A stretch of DNA of 38,656 nt from Pseudomonas sp. NCCP-436 (GCF_019656335.1 NZ_BPLZ01000022.1:1-38656); one strand, 5' to 3'; counted from the stretch's first letter, positions 15,644 through 25,401 are shown. Notes: generated by a model not told the origin, from the letters alone. Numbers and translations are program-made.

Positions 15644-17194
15644 ATGACCGCAAATCCTCTGCTGGAAACCCTCATTCCTCTGGTCGCCGATCTGTCCCGA
15701 GATCTGGATGATGGCGAGCGTTACCGTCGCCTGCTCGCCGCCTTGCGCCAGCTCTTTCCTTGCGATGCCGTGGCGCTGCTGCGACTCGACGGCGAGGTGC
15801 TGGTGCCGCTCGCGGTCGAGGGGCTGAGCCCCGACACCCTGGGCCGACGCTTCCGGGTCAGCGAGCATCCGCGCCTGGCCGCGCTGCTGGAACATGCCGG
15901 GCCGACCCGTTTCGCCGCAGACTGTGGCTTGCCCGACCCCTACGACGGACTGGTCGAGGGGCTGCATGGCCATCTTGAAGTGCACGATTGCCTCGGTTGC
16001 CCGCTCTATCTGGACGAGCAGCTCTGGGGGCTGCTGACCCTGGACTCGCTCGATCCGGCCAGTTTCGGACTGCTCGATCTGGACAGTCTCGATGCATTCG
16101 CCAGCCTGGCGGCGGCGACGGTCAAGGTCAGCGAGCGCATCAGCGGCCTGGCGCAGCGGGTGGAGGCCGAGCGCCAGCTCACCGAGCTGTACAAGCAGGC
16201 CCGTCAGCAGCCGCGCGAGTTGGTGGGACAGAGCACGGCGCTGCGCAAGCTGCAGGACGAGATTCGCCTGGTCGGCGACAGCCCGCTGACCGTGCTGATC
16301 ACCGGTGAAACCGGCGTCGGCAAGGAGCTGGTGGCCGAAGCCATCCACGCCGCTTCGCCGCGTGCGCAGCGGCCACTGGTCAGCATCAACTGCGCGGCGC
16401 TACCCGAAGCGCTGGTGGAGAGCGAGCTGTTCGGCCATGTGCGCGGTGCCTTCTCCGGGGCGATGAACGAACGCAGCGGCAAGTTCGAGCTGGCCGATGG
16501 CGGCAGCCTGTTCCTCGACGAAGTGGGCGAGTTGCCGCTGGCGATTCAGGCCAAGCTGCTGCGCGTGCTGCAGAGCGGCCAGTTGCAGCGCGTCGGCTCG
16601 GATCGTGAACACCGCGTCGACGTACGGGTGATTGCCGCCACCAACCGTGACCTGGCGGCCGAAGTGCGTGCCGGACGCTTTCGCGCCGACCTCTATCACC
16701 GTCTGAGCGTCTATCCGTTGCCGGTGCCGCCGCTGCGCGCGCGCGGTCGCGACGTGCTGTTGCTGGCCGGCTACTTTCTCGAAGAGAACCGCGCCCGGCT
16801 CGGCTTGCGCAGCCTGCGCCTGAGTGCGGAGGCGCAGAAGGCGCTGCTGGGCCACGACTGGCCGGGCAACGTGCGCGAGCTGGAGCATCTGGTCGGCCGT
16901 GCGGCGATCAAGGCGCTGGCCCGCCATGGCGAGCGCCCGCGCATTCTCAGCCTGGATGTGCAGGACCTGGATCTGCCGATGGCCGAGGCGCCGCCCCTGA
17001 TCGACGAAGCACTGGCGTCCGGCGAGTCGATGCCGGCGGGCGTGGAGCTGCGTGCGGCGGTGGACGCCTTCCAGCGCAGGTTGATCGAGCAGTGCCTGGA
17101 ACGTCACCAGGGCAAGTGGGCTGACGCGGCGCGCGAGTTGGGGGTGGATCGCGCCAATCTCAGCCGCCTGGCCAGACGCCTGGGCATTCGGTAG
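15644..17194 (+). CDS. fhpR: FhpR/NorR-type NO-sensing sigma54-dependent activator
   Basis: This 516-residue regulator has an N-terminal GAF domain (about 20-165), an AAA+ domain (190-420) and a Fis-type helix-turn-helix at the end. Walker A is G-E-T-G-V-G-K-E (221-228), Walker B is L-F-L-D-E (about 289-293). The sigma54 loop reads G-A-F-S-G-A (268-273) instead of the usual GAFTGA. Asp98, Asp101, His114, Cys116 and Asp134 match the spacing of residues I recall as iron ligands in E. coli NorR, so NO sensing by a non-heme iron is likely. It is divergent from fhp with NorR-type sites between. The ATG at 15644 has only a weak ribosome-binding site, suggesting low expression. Confidence 0.93.
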   Translation: MTANPLLETLIPLVADLSRDLDDGERYRRLLAALRQLFPCDAVALLRLDGEVLVPLAVEGLSPDTLGRRFRVSEHPRLAALLEHAGPTRFAADCGLPDPYDGLVEGLHGHLEVHDCLGCPLYLDEQLWGLLTLDSLDPASFGLLDLDSLDAFASLAAATVKVSERISGLAQRVEAERQLTELYKQARQQPRELVGQSTALRKLQDEIRLVGDSPLTVLITGETGVGKELVAEAIHAASPRAQRPLVSINCAALPEALVESELFGHVRGAFSGAMNERSGKFELADGGSLFLDEVGELPLAIQAKLLRVLQSGQLQRVGSDREHRVDVRVIAATNRDLAAEVRAGRFRADLYHRLSVYPLPVPPLRARGRDVLLLAGYFLEENRARLGLRSLRLSAEAQKALLGHDWPGNVRELEHLVGRAAIKALARHGERPRILSLDVQDLDLPMAEAPPLIDEALASGESMPAGVELRAAVDAFQRRLIEQCLERHQGKWADAARELGVDRANLSRLARRLGIR

Positions 17195-17274
17195 CAGGGT
17201 GGTGGGGGGATTTAGCGCGATCTGTTGACGTCGCGCCTGAAGCCTCTCCCAGGTGATCGGCATCTGTCCGTTGT

Positions 17275-17318
17275 CCGGATGCAATCCGGGGCCGGCAATT
17301 CCCGGATTTCATCCGGGC
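17275..17318. repeat. REP-type palindromic repeat pair
   Basis: Two inverted-repeat hairpins lie close together: CCGGAT-GCA-ATCCGG (17275-17289) and CCCGGAT-TTC-ATCCGGG (17301-17317). They have the CCCGGAT...ATCCGGG core I know from Pseudomonas intergenic REP elements. The second palindrome covers the stop codon and last codons of the methyltransferase gene on the minus strand. The pair lies between the convergent fhpR and methyltransferase genes, and either hairpin could stabilise 3' ends. Confidence 0.8.
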
Positions 17319-18244
17319 TGCAGTTGGAATACCAGCGCCTTCAGGCCGCTCTCCGGCGAGATGTCGGGAAACTCCGGCGGGTTGTCCAGGCGCTCGATGA
17401 AACGCAGTTGCGGCGCTTCGGCGGCCATGCCGTCGATGAGGAAATCCGGACCGATATCCGGGGCGTTGACGCAGGCCAGCACCGTACCCTGCTCGCTGAG
17501 CAGTTCCGGCAGGCGCCGGAGAATCTTGCAGTAGTCCTGGGTGAGGGCGAAGCTGCCTTTCTGAAAACTCGGCGGGTCGATGATCACCAGATCGTACGGC
17601 CCGCTCTTGCGTACCTTGCCCCAGGACTTGAACAACTCGTGGCCGAGAAATTCCACCCGCCCCAGGTCGTGCCCGTTCAGGCGATGGTTGTCGCGCCCGC
17701 GTGATAGCGCCGCACGGGCCATATCCAGATTGACCACGCGCTCGGCACCGCCGGCGATGGCGGACACCGAAAAGCCGCAGGTATAGGCGAACAGGTTGAG
17801 CACGCGTTTGCCGGCGGCCTGCCCGCGCACCCACTGGCGGCCCAGGCGCATATCGAGGAACAGGCCGCTGTTCTGCTTGCTGCCCAGATCGAGCAGGTAG
17901 TGCAGGCCGTCCTCGACAATGGGCCACTGCGCCTGCGGCTCGCCGGCCAGCCATTCGCTCTCGCTGCCCTGTACGTAGCGGTGCTGCAGCAGCAGCCCGC
18001 GCGCTCCGCTGGCCTGCCATTGCGCTGTTGCCAGCAACTCCAGCAGCAGCGGGCGCAGCGCGGGCGATGGCTCGCGAAACAGCATCACCAGAACGATGCC
18101 GGACAGCCAGTCGACGGTAATCTGCTCCAGGCCGGGCCAGCAGCGGCCACGGCCATGAAACAGGCGGCGGGTTTCGCTGCCGGGGTGGTTGTCCAGCGCC
18201 TGCAGCAGATGCTCGCGCAGGGTGACGAGGGCGGCGTCAGTCAT
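17309..18244 (-). CDS. Class I SAM-dependent methyltransferase, RlmI/RlmK-like
   Basis: This 311-residue protein resembles the RlmI/RlmKL C-terminal methyltransferase family. Motif I reads V-L-N-L-F-A-Y-T-C-G-F-S (about 147-158), a conserved Asp in N-L-D follows, and D-P-P-S-F (about 224-228) is the catalytic-loop motif. The family methylates 23S rRNA bases; the exact base cannot be told, and the PUA domain of RlmI is not evident. The ATG at 18244 overlaps the FKBP stop by eight bases, so it is third in a truncated hemoglobin-FKBP-methyltransferase operon. The last residues (Q-P-G) and the stop are encoded by a REP element, so the C-terminus may have been changed by REP insertion. Confidence 0.85.
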   Translation of the reverse strand: MTDAALVTLREHLLQALDNHPGSETRRLFHGRGRCWPGLEQITVDWLSGIVLVMLFREPSPALRPLLLELLATAQWQASGARGLLLQHRYVQGSESEWLAGEPQAQWPIVEDGLHYLLDLGSKQNSGLFLDMRLGRQWVRGQAAGKRVLNLFAYTCGFSVSAIAGGAERVVNLDMARAALSRGRDNHRLNGHDLGRVEFLGHELFKSWGKVRKSGPYDLVIIDPPSFQKGSFALTQDYCKILRRLPELLSEQGTVLACVNAPDIGPDFLIDGMAAEAPQLRFIERLDNPPEFPDISPESGLKALVFQLQPG

Positions 18245-18575
18245 CGCGGGTCAGCACTTCCAGCAGCTCGATCTCGAAGGTCAGGTTGGCATTCGGCGGA
18301 ATCCGGCCTACCGTGCGCTCGCCATAGCCAAGGTGCGCCGGAACGAACAGCCTGCGCTTGCCGCCTACCTGCATGCCTATCAGGCCCTGATCCCAACCCT
18401 TGATCACCCGTCCGGTGCCGATCACGCACTGGAACGGCTTGCCGCGCGAGAAGGACGAGTCGAACTCGCTGCCGTCGGCCAGCCAGCCGCGATACTGGGT
18501 AGTGATCAGGGCGCCCTTGACCACGGCCTTGCCGTCGCCGGGTTGCAGGTCTTCGATGATCAGTTGGTCAGTCAT
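18237..18575 (-). CDS. FKBP-type peptidyl-prolyl cis-trans isomerase
   Basis: This 112-residue single-domain FKBP has the family core D-G-S-E-F-D-S-S, V-I-G-x-G-R-V-I-K-G-W-D-Q-G and Y-G-E-R-x-x-G-x-I-P-P-N-A-x-L-x-F-E-I-E-L-L. No signal peptide is present, so it is cytoplasmic. It catalyses prolyl isomerisation in protein folding. AGGAA lies eight bases before the ATG at 18575. One base separates it from the truncated hemoglobin stop, and its end overlaps the methyltransferase start. Confidence 0.93.
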   Translation of the reverse strand: MTDQLIIEDLQPGDGKAVVKGALITTQYRGWLADGSEFDSSFSRGKPFQCVIGTGRVIKGWDQGLIGMQVGGKRRLFVPAHLGYGERTVGRIPPNANLTFEIELLEVLTRDD

Positions 18576-18576
18576 G

Positions 18577-19005
18577 TCAGGGTTCCTTGCGATGACGGTT
18601 TTGGCTGGCCTGCACGGAGCGTTCGGCGGGAACGCGCAGCTGGGTCAGCAGGTAGTCGGCGAAAGCCGGCTCATAATTCTGCAGGGCGATGGCACCGGCC
18701 ATGCAGCTCAGCCAGCTTTCCGCCAGCGCCTGGTCGATTGGCCACTGCGCATGAAAGGCCGGAATGCTGATGCTGCCGTAGCGCTCGGCGAACAGTCGTG
18801 GGCCGCCCAGCCAGCCGCTGAGAAAGCAGGCCAGCTTGTCGCGCGAGGTGCTCAGGTCGGCCGGGTGCAACGCGCGCAGTGCAGCGGCTTCGGGGCGCTC
18901 GTCCATCAGCCGGTAGAAATCGTCGACCAGCCGGCGCAGACCGTCGATGCCGCCAGCGGCCTGGAAGGAAGCGTCGCCGCTGCCATAGGGTGGTGTCTTG
19001 CTCAT
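18577..19005 (-). CDS. Group II truncated hemoglobin
   Basis: This 142-residue protein opens with P-P-Y-G-x-G-D-A-S-F-x-A-A-G-G, the typical start of group II truncated globins. F-Y-x-L-M-D-E-x-P-E-A follows, then [17 protein letters not shown]. The region that usually reads P-x-L-R-x-R-H-x-P-F is changed to [10 protein letters not shown]; the histidine there is the likely proximal heme ligand. Such globins bind O2 or NO and are thought to aid redox or nitrosative stress tolerance. It is first of three minus-strand genes and divergent from polB (85-base gap). Confidence 0.88.
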   Translation of the reverse strand: MSKTPPYGSGDASFQAAGGIDGLRRLVDDFYRLMDERPEAAALRALHPADLSTSRDKLACFLSGWLGGPRLFAERYGSISIPAFHAQWPIDQALAESWLSCMAGAIALQNYEPAFADYLLTQLRVPAERSVQASQNRHRKEP

Positions 19006-19090
19006 GGCGCCATGTCCGCAGAAAAGCCGCCATTGTAACCGCTGGCGTAGAATGGTCGGCCAGTATGATGTGAGGCGGCTTGGATCAACG

Positions 19091-21445
19091 ATGACGCAAC
19101 CTCAACAGGGCTTCGTGCTCAGTCGCCACTGGCGCGACACGCCGGACGGCATAGAGGTGGCCTTCTGGCTGGCCACCGATGCCGGCCCGCGCCAGGTGCG
19201 TCTGCCGTATCAGGAGGCGGTGGCCTTCATTCCCGCCAAGCAGCGTGCGCAGGCCGAACCGCTGTTGCAGGGGGGCGAGTTGCGCGAGCTGGCGCTACGT
19301 GACTTTCACCATCGTCCGGTACTGGGGTTGTACTGCCGCCAGTACCGCCAACTGTTGCAGTTGGAGAAGAAGCTGCGTCAGGTCGGTATCGATGTGTACG
19401 AGGCCGATATCCGTCCGCCGGATCGCTACCTGATGGAGCGTTTCATCACCGCCTCCGTCAGCTTCGAGGGCATCGAGCAGGCGGACGGCAGCCTGCTGTG
19501 CCGGTCGCTCAAACCCGCCGCCGATTACCGTCCGACGCTGCGCCTGGTATCGCTGGATATCGAGACCAGCGCCCGTGGCGAGCTGTATTCCATTGCTCTG
19601 GAGGGCTGCGGTCAGCGGCAGGTGTACATGCTCGGCCCGGCCAATGGCGATGTCAGCATTGTCGACTTCGATCTGGAGTATTGCGACAGCCGCCTGCAAC
19701 TGCTGGAGCGTCTCAACCAGTGGCTGGCGCAGCACGACCCGGACGCCATCATCGGCTGGAACCTGGTGCAGTTCGATCTGCGCGTGCTGCATGAGCATGC
19801 CGAACAGTTCAAGCTGCCGCTGCGTCTGGGGCGCGGTGGTGACGTGATGGGCTGGCGCCAGCACAACAGCGCTCAGCACTACTTCGCCGAAGCCGCCGGG
19901 CGGCTGATCATCGACGGTATCGAGGCGCTGCGCTCGGCCACCTGGAGCTTCCCTTCGTTCAGCCTGGAATCGGTGGCGCAGACTCTGCTCGGCGAGGGCA
20001 AGGCAATCGACACGCCCTATGCGCGGATGGACGAGATCCAGCGCATGTTCGACGAGGACAAGCCGGCGCTGGCGCGTTACAACCTCAAGGACTGCGAGCT
20101 GGTGACGCGGATCTTCGCCCGCACCGACCTGCTCGCCTTTCTGCTCGAGCGCTCCAGTGTCACTGGCCTTGCCGCCGACCGTAGCGGTGGCTCGGTGGCC
20201 GCCTTCACCCACCTGTACCTGCCGCCGATGCACCGCCTGGGTTTTGTGGCGCCAAATCTGGGCGACATCCGGGGAGAGAACAGCCCTGGCGGCTTTGTCA
20301 TGGATTCGCGTCCCGGCCTGTACGACTCGGTACTGGTATTGGACTACAAGAGCCTGTATCCCTCGATTATCCGCAGCTTTCTGATCGACCCGGTAGGGCT
20401 GGTGCAGGGGCTGCGGCAGCCGGACGATGCGCATTCGGTGGAGGGCTTTCGTGGTGCGCGATTCTCGCGCAGCGCGCACTGCCTGCCGGCCATCGTCGAG
20501 CGTGTCTGGCAGGGCCGCGAGGCGGCCAAGCGCGAAGGCAATGCAGCGTTGTCGCAGGCACTTAAGATCATCATGAATGCCTTCTACGGCGTGCTTGGCT
20601 CCAGTGGCTGCCGCTTCTTTGACCCGCGTCTGGCCTCGTCCATCACCCTGCGTGGGCATCAGATCATGCGTCGCACCCGCGAGCTGATCGAGGCCGAGGG
20701 CTATTCGGTGATCTACGGCGATACCGACTCCACCTTTGTCTGGCTTGGCCGTGCTCATGACGAGGCCGAAGCAGCGCAGATCGGCCGGGCGCTGGTATCA
20801 GGGGTCAATGCCTGGTGGCGTGAGCACCTGCGCCAGGAGTATGGCCTTGAGAGTGCTCTGGAGCTGCAGCTCGAGACCCACTACCGGCGTTTTCTGATGC
20901 CGACCATCCGTGGTACCGAGCAGGGCAGCAAAAAACGCTATGCCGGCTTGGTGCATCGTGACGACGGCCGTGAGGAGCTGGTGTTCAAGGGGCTGGAAAC
21001 GGTACGCAGCGACTGGTCGCCACTGGCCCAGTGTTTCCAGCAGGAGCTGTACGGCCGGGTATTCGCCGGCCAGCCCTACGAGGACTATGTGCGTGATTAC
21101 GTGCGGCGCACCTTGGCTGGCGAGTTGGATGAGCTACTGGTCTATCGCAAGCGCCTGCGCCGGCGGCTCGACGACTACCTGCGCAATGTACCGCCGCAGG
21201 TACGCGCCGCGCGTCTGGCCGACGCCCACAATCAGCGCCTGGGGCGGCCGTTGCAGTACCAGCGCGGCGGCTGGATCAGCTACCTGATCACCACGGCCGG
21301 GCCGCAGCCACTGGAATGCCTGCAATCGCCGGTGGACTACGAGCACTACCTCAGTCGCCAGCTCAAGCCGGTGGCCGATGCCATTCTGCCGTTCGTCGGT
21401 AGCCGTTTCGAGCAACTGGTGGACGGGCAACTGCGGCTGTTCTGA
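19091..21445 (+). CDS. polB: DNA polymerase II (family B)
   Basis: This 784-residue family B polymerase carries 3'-5' proofreading and translesion/repair activity. Exonuclease motifs are S-L-D-I-E-T (Exo I), G-W-N-L-V-Q-F-D (Exo II) and Y-N-L-K-D-C-E-L (Exo III). Polymerase motifs are [10 protein letters not shown] (A), K-I-I-M-N-A-F-Y-G (B) and Y-G-D-T-D-S (C). All catalytic acids are intact and the length matches known PolB (~785). The frame extends to 18998 but the N-terminus from M-T-Q-P-Q-Q (19091) fits the family; the ribosome-binding site is weak. In E. coli polB is SOS-controlled. I see no convincing CTG-N10-CAG LexA box in the 85 bases upstream, so SOS control here is unproven. Confidence 0.95.
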   Translation: MTQPQQGFVLSRHWRDTPDGIEVAFWLATDAGPRQVRLPYQEAVAFIPAKQRAQAEPLLQGGELRELALRDFHHRPVLGLYCRQYRQLLQLEKKLRQVGIDVYEADIRPPDRYLMERFITASVSFEGIEQADGSLLCRSLKPAADYRPTLRLVSLDIETSARGELYSIALEGCGQRQVYMLGPANGDVSIVDFDLEYCDSRLQLLERLNQWLAQHDPDAIIGWNLVQFDLRVLHEHAEQFKLPLRLGRGGDVMGWRQHNSAQHYFAEAAGRLIIDGIEALRSATWSFPSFSLESVAQTLLGEGKAIDTPYARMDEIQRMFDEDKPALARYNLKDCELVTRIFARTDLLAFLLERSSVTGLAADRSGGSVAAFTHLYLPPMHRLGFVAPNLGDIRGENSPGGFVMDSRPGLYDSVLVLDYKSLYPSIIRSFLIDPVGLVQGLRQPDDAHSVEGFRGARFSRSAHCLPAIVERVWQGREAAKREGNAALSQALKIIMNAFYGVLGSSGCRFFDPRLASSITLRGHQIMRRTRELIEAEGYSVIYGDTDSTFVWLGRAHDEAEAAQIGRALVSGVNAWWREHLRQEYGLESALELQLETHYRRFLMPTIRGTEQGSKKRYAGLVHRDDGREELVFKGLETVRSDWSPLAQCFQQELYGRVFAGQPYEDYVRDYVRRTLAGELDELLVYRKRLRRRLDDYLRNVPPQVRAARLADAHNQRLGRPLQYQRGGWISYLITTAGPQPLECLQSPVDYEHYLSRQLKPVADAILPFVGSRFEQLVDGQLRLF

Positions 21446-21463
21446 GTTCCGTTTCAGGCGTTG

Positions 21464-21739
21464 TCAGTTGCTGCGGTGCCGCCGGGCCAGCTCAATGCGG
21501 CCGAAGCGGGCGGGCTTGTCCAGCGGCGTGATGGCCAGCAACTGATCCAGGCGAATCTCCAGGGGACCGCTGTCGCTCTGCAGTACCAGCCATTCGTCCG
21601 TGTTGCTGGTGCGGGTGGTCTGTGCTCTGGCTTTCAGGGTCGAGCCGTCGAGCAGCTCCAGTTGCAATCGGTAGCCATACAAACAGGCGATTTCCAGGTA
21701 GTCGTACAGATCGCAGGACAGAGGCTGATAGGCCTTCAT
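21464..21739 (-). CDS. rof: Rho-binding antiterminator (Rof/YaeO family)
   Basis: This 91-residue protein matches the YaeO/Rof pattern: Y-Q-P-x-x-C-D-x-Y-D-x-L-E-x-A-C near the N-terminus, L-x-L-E-L-x-D-G, then E-I-R-L-D-x-L. Rof binds Rho and blocks Rho-dependent termination. Two start codons lie in tandem; GGGAG is three bases from the first (21742) and six from the second (21739), so I choose the second. Convergent with polB (18-base gap) and divergent from the MOSC gene. Confidence 0.88.
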   Translation of the reverse strand: MKAYQPLSCDLYDYLEIACLYGYRLQLELLDGSTLKARAQTTRTSNTDEWLVLQSDSGPLEIRLDQLLAITPLDKPARFGRIELARRHRSN

Positions 21740-21939
21740 CATCTTCTCCCGGCCTTAGTGCGCAGGCCCGAGTCATGAAAATTGCCGCTTGGCGGCAGTA
21801 GCGGCCTTATCATGCGCTCTTTTGAGGCCACTGGCATGGCCTTGCCGATATGCTCGGGAGCGGGATAACAGAGGTGCCCCTCCGCCGCTGTCATCTGATG
21901 TGATACTGAGCCCCCCGAAAACTTGCCAACAGAGAAACC

Positions 21940-22635
21940 ATGGACAGCCTGATACTCGATACTTTGCTGACCGGGCGTGCTGTGTCCTTTACCCGCCCGG
22001 GATCGCGTAGCGCCATCGCCAAGCAGCCGCGTGACGAGGCTCTGGCGCTCAGCGCGAACGGCCTGGCCGGTGACGAACAGGGTGACTTGCGGGTGCACGG
22101 TGGCGTGGAAAAGGCCGTGCATCACTATCCGCAAGAGCACTACGCCCGCTGGATCGAGGAGCTGGGCGAGCACCCGCTGCTGGGGCAGCCTGGCGCCTTT
22201 GGCGAGAATTTCAGCACCACTGGCTGGACGGAGGCCGATGTTTGTCTGGGGGACTGCATCCGCGTGGGTACGGCGCTGTTGCAGGTATCCCAGGGGCGCA
22301 TGCCGTGCTGGAAACTCAATGATCGCTTCGGCGTAGCGAAGCTGGCGCTGCGGGTACAGCAGAGCGGGCGTACCGGCTGGTACTATCGGGTGCTGGAGGA
22401 GGGCGTGGTACGGGCCGGCGATCGCCTGCAGTTGGTGGAGCGGCGGCATCCGGACTGGTCGCTGGCTCGTTTGGCGGGCGTGCTGTTCGACAGCCGTATC
22501 GATCCGGAGCTGCTGCGCGAGTGTCTGCAACTGCCGCTGGTGCCCTCATGGAAGCGCTATCTGGCCCGTCGGCTGGAGAGCGGGTGCATCGAGGACTGGT
22601 CGCCGCGTCTGGATGGCCCGGCAGCTTCCGGCTGA
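21940..22635 (+). CDS. MOSC domain protein (YiiM-like)
   Basis: This 231-residue MOSC domain protein resembles E. coli YiiM. V-H-G-G-x-x-K-A-V-H-H-Y, G-A-F-G-E-N-F, C-L-G-D and the cysteine in G-R-M-P-C-W-K-L fit the MOSC sulfur/molybdenum-cofactor carrier fold. YiiM helps detoxify N-hydroxylated base analogues by a Moco-dependent reaction. A C-terminal helical extension (about 165-231) is present as in YiiM. It starts with ATG at 21940 after AGAG. Substrate unknown. Confidence 0.88.
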   Translation: MDSLILDTLLTGRAVSFTRPGSRSAIAKQPRDEALALSANGLAGDEQGDLRVHGGVEKAVHHYPQEHYARWIEELGEHPLLGQPGAFGENFSTTGWTEADVCLGDCIRVGTALLQVSQGRMPCWKLNDRFGVAKLALRVQQSGRTGWYYRVLEEGVVRAGDRLQLVERRHPDWSLARLAGVLFDSRIDPELLRECLQLPLVPSWKRYLARRLESGCIEDWSPRLDGPAASG

Positions 22636-22637
22636 GT

Positions 22638-22679
22638 TGGGCGACAAGGCAAAGTCTCGCGGCTGCGCCTTGTTGCCCA
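22638..22679. terminator. Hairpin between convergent MOSC and rhlB genes
   Basis: A 13-bp stem with one G-U pair (22638-22650 / 22667-22679) encloses a 16-base loop. No long T-tract follows on either strand, so terminator function is likely from position but not certain. Confidence 0.55.
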
Positions 22680-22685
22680 GCGGGT

Positions 22686-24128
22686 TCAGCGTTTGTGTGG
22701 CACCGGCTTGAGCAGCTCGTCCGGCGGCATCTCGCACTGGATCTTGCGACCGATCAGCTCTTCGATCGGCGGCAGGGCGAAGGCATCGTCCTCGCCAGCG
22801 AAGCTGATCGAGGTGCCGCTGGTGCCGGCGCGACCGGTACGACCGATGCGGTGTACGTAATCGTCCGGGTCTTCCGGCAGGGTGAAGTTGATTACGTGGC
22901 TGATGCCGTCAACGTGAATGCCACGACCAGCCACGTCGGTGGCCACCAGCACGCGGATGTGCCCGGCGCGGAAGCCTTCGAGCACCTTGATGCGCTTGTG
23001 TTGCGGCACGTCGCCGGACATTTGCGCGGCGCTGATGCCGTCGCGGGTCAGGCGTTCCTCAATGCGGCGCACCTCGTCCTTGCGGTTGGCGAAGACCATT
23101 ACCCGGTCCCAGTCATTCTGGCTCACCAGGTTGTACAGCAGTTTGTACTTGTCACTGCTGGCCACGGCGTAAACGTGCTGCTCTACCGTGTCGCTGGCGA
23201 CGTTCTCCGGTTCGATCTCGACAATGGCCGGATCGACCGTCCACTGCTTGGCCAGGTTCATCACGTCTTCGGTGAAGGTGGCGGAGAACAGCAGGGTCTG
23301 GCGTTCGCCTTTCATCGGCGTCTGGCGGATGATCTGTCGAACCTGCGGGATGAAGCCCATGTCGAGCATGCGGTCGGCTTCATCGAGCACCATCACCTCG
23401 ACCATGTCCAGATGCACCTCGCCGCGCTGGTTGAAGTCCAGCAGACGGCCCGGGGTCGCTACCAGAATGTCGCAGTAGCGCGACTCCAGCTGCTTGAGCT
23501 GCTTGTCGAAGTCCATGCCGCCGACGAAGCTCATGACGTTGAGCCGGGTGTACTTGGTCAGTGCCAGGGCGTCCTTGGCGATCTGCACCACCAACTCGCG
23601 GGTCGGTGCGATCACCAGCGCGCGCGGCTCGCCCATATAGCGTTCCTTCGGCGGAGGCGTCTGTAGCAGCTGGGTAATGGTGGAAATAAGGAATGCAGCA
23701 GTCTTGCCGGTACCGGTCTGCGCCCGGCCGATGGCGTCGCGCCCCTTGAGGGTATGTCCGAGCACACCGGCCTGAATCGGCGTGCAGTAGGGGAAGCCGA
23801 GATCATGGATGGCATGCATCAGCTCCGGCGCGAGGTTGAAATCGTGGAAGCGGGTCTTGCCTTCCACGGGGGCGACCACGAAGTCTTCCAGCTTCCAGGT
23901 GTCAACAGGCTTGGCGGGACGCTCGCGGCGCTTTTCGGCCTTGGGCAGTCGGTTCGGGGCTTTCTGCCCGGCCCGGGCATCGTCTGTGCTGCGTCCGGGC
24001 TGGCGGGACGGCTTGGCAGATTGGCTGGCGTCATTGCGCTCTGCCGGGGCGGGCGCTGCCGGTGTGCTGGTCGGTTGTGGTTGTACTTCCTCGGGCTTGC
24101 CGAAGATTTTCTTGAGTGCTTTGAGCAC
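22686..24128 (-). CDS. rhlB: DEAD-box ATP-dependent RNA helicase RhlB
   Basis: This 480-residue helicase has a Lys/Pro/Ala-rich, disordered N-terminal extension (about 1-90). The helicase core shows Q-motif F-x-[14 protein letters not shown] (motif I), P-T-R-E-L (Ia), T-P-G-R (Ib), D-E-A-D (II), S-A-T (III), and [10 protein letters not shown] (VI). It unwinds structured RNA and in many bacteria works with the RNA degradosome. The start is a GTG at 24128 with GAGAAG before it. The extension is where pseudomonad RhlB proteins vary. The M19 dipeptidase gene lies 109 bases upstream on the same strand. Confidence 0.93.
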   Translation of the reverse strand: MLKALKKIFGKPEEVQPQPTSTPAAPAPAERNDASQSAKPSRQPGRSTDDARAGQKAPNRLPKAEKRRERPAKPVDTWKLEDFVVAPVEGKTRFHDFNLAPELMHAIHDLGFPYCTPIQAGVLGHTLKGRDAIGRAQTGTGKTAAFLISTITQLLQTPPPKERYMGEPRALVIAPTRELVVQIAKDALALTKYTRLNVMSFVGGMDFDKQLKQLESRYCDILVATPGRLLDFNQRGEVHLDMVEVMVLDEADRMLDMGFIPQVRQIIRQTPMKGERQTLLFSATFTEDVMNLAKQWTVDPAIVEIEPENVASDTVEQHVYAVASSDKYKLLYNLVSQNDWDRVMVFANRKDEVRRIEERLTRDGISAAQMSGDVPQHKRIKVLEGFRAGHIRVLVATDVAGRGIHVDGISHVINFTLPEDPDDYVHRIGRTGRAGTSGTSISFAGEDDAFALPPIEELIGRKIQCEMPPDELLKPVPHKR

Positions 24129-24190
24129 GGGCTTCTCATCGGTTGATTAAGGAATGAACGGGCGCCAGTGTAATGCAAGACGAGGGTGGG

Positions 24191-24204
24191 GCGAAGGGCT
24201 TCGC
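24191..24204. other. Hairpin between dipeptidase and rhlB genes
   Basis: GCGAA-GGGC-TTCGC forms a small stem, and outer segments GACGAG (about 24180-24185) and CTCGTC (about 24225-24230) can pair to enclose it. It lies downstream of the dipeptidase stop on the minus strand and before rhlB. It could attenuate read-through; there is no T-tract. Confidence 0.4.
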
Positions 24205-24237
24205 TCGCCTGTGTCAAGCGTCGGCTCGTCATTGCAC

Positions 24238-25401
24238 TTAGCCTGGCGGCAGGCTGGCCAGCAGCAGGCGCTGCACGTTGCCACCGATGATGGCGGCGAT
24301 GGCAGCCTCGTCGAAGCCTGCAGCCAGCAGGCCATCGGTAATCTGCGCCAGACCGGTGACATCGAAAGGCGTGTGCACGGTGCCGTTGAAGTCCGAGCCC
24401 AGCGCGACATGCTCGACCCCGACCTTGTCGGCGGTGTAGCGGATGGCCCTGACGATGGCGGCGACCGAGGTGTCGCATACCGCGGTGCTCCAGTAGCCGA
24501 TGCCGATCACTCCGCCGCTGGCGGCAATGGCCTCGATATGCCGGTCGCTTAAGTTGCGGCTGCCGGGGCAGGTGCCTTCTACCCCGGTGTGCGAAACCAG
24601 CAGCGGGCGCGTGGCCATGGCCAGAACGTCGTCGATCAACGGGCGCGAGGCGTGGGCCAGGTCGACCAGCATCGACTTTTCCTCCAGGTAGTGGATTACC
24701 TGCCGGCCCAGCGGAGTCAGCCCGCCTTTTTCCAGGCCGTGGGCCGAGCCGCCGACCTCGTTGTCGAAGAAGTGGGTCAGCCCGGCAATGCGAAAGCCGG
24801 CGTCGTAGAGCCTGTCGATGTTTTCCAGGCGGCCCTCGATAGGCTGCAGACCTTCAGTGGCGAGCAGGGCGGCAAGTCGCTGCGGATCCTGCTGCCAGGC
24901 CTTGATGAAATCTTGCAGGTCGTTGCGGGTACGGATCAGCACGAGCCGACCGTCGCTGTCGGCGGCAGCCGCATGAAGTTTTTGCGCCTGATACAGCGCG
25001 CGCTGCAGCAGGCTGTTCCAGGTTTCCCGAGGCCAGCGCTGAGCCATGGCCAGCAGGGTGATGTTGTCGCTGTCGGCAGCGTTGCTTTCCACATTCAGGC
25101 CGCGCGGCGTTTTGGTCACGGTGGAGAACACCTGCAGGCCGAGGCGGCCTTCGAGCATACGCGGCAGATCCGAATGGCCGTAGCCGTAACGCTTGAGCAG
25201 ATCGCGCTCCCAGAGCAGTGCGTCATCGTGCAGATCGGCGACGAACAGGCTTCGGTGCAGTTTCTGTGCGCTGGCACCTGCCGGATAGGGGCCGGGGGTG
25301 GCGACACTGTTGAGCTGTGCATCGATCAGCCGGGGCAGGCCGAAAAAGGCGAGGATGCCAAGGGGAATGAGCAGAAGCAGGGCGAGCAGGAATTTGCGCA
25401 T
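24238..25401 (-). CDS. Membrane dipeptidase, peptidase family M19
   Basis: This 387-residue M19 (renal dipeptidase-like) zinc enzyme cleaves dipeptides. An N-terminal hydrophobic helix (residues 3-22) anchors or exports it, so it acts in the periplasm. Metal and active-site motifs are visible: D-L-H-D-D (H-x-D), A-T-E-G (the bridging Glu), D-L-A-H-A-S, V-S-H-T-G, and G-S-D-F-N-G, where the usual DFDG reads DFNG. The essential first Asp of that motif is kept. Weak ribosome-binding site (GGATCC). It is flanked by 258 non-coding bases upstream and is probably its own transcript. Confidence 0.9.
   Translation of the reverse strand: MRKFLLALLLLIPLGILAFFGLPRLIDAQLNSVATPGPYPAGASAQKLHRSLFVADLHDDALLWERDLLKRYGYGHSDLPRMLEGRLGLQVFSTVTKTPRGLNVESNAADSDNITLLAMAQRWPRETWNSLLQRALYQAQKLHAAAADSDGRLVLIRTRNDLQDFIKAWQQDPQRLAALLATEGLQPIEGRLENIDRLYDAGFRIAGLTHFFDNEVGGSAHGLEKGGLTPLGRQVIHYLEEKSMLVDLAHASRPLIDDVLAMATRPLLVSHTGVEGTCPGSRNLSDRHIEAIAASGGVIGIGYWSTAVCDTSVAAIVRAIRYTADKVGVEHVALGSDFNGTVHTPFDVTGLAQITDGLLAAGFDEAAIAAIIGGNVQRLLLASLPPG

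Noticed and set aside
19006..19090. A LexA (SOS) box upstream of polB.
   Set aside because: No CTG-N10-CAG element could be found; the CTG and CAG present are sixteen bases apart.
24238..25401. Inactive M19 dipeptidase because of DFNG in place of DFDG.
   Set aside because: The catalytic Asp (first D), H-x-D, bridging Glu and both His residues are kept, so it is probably active.
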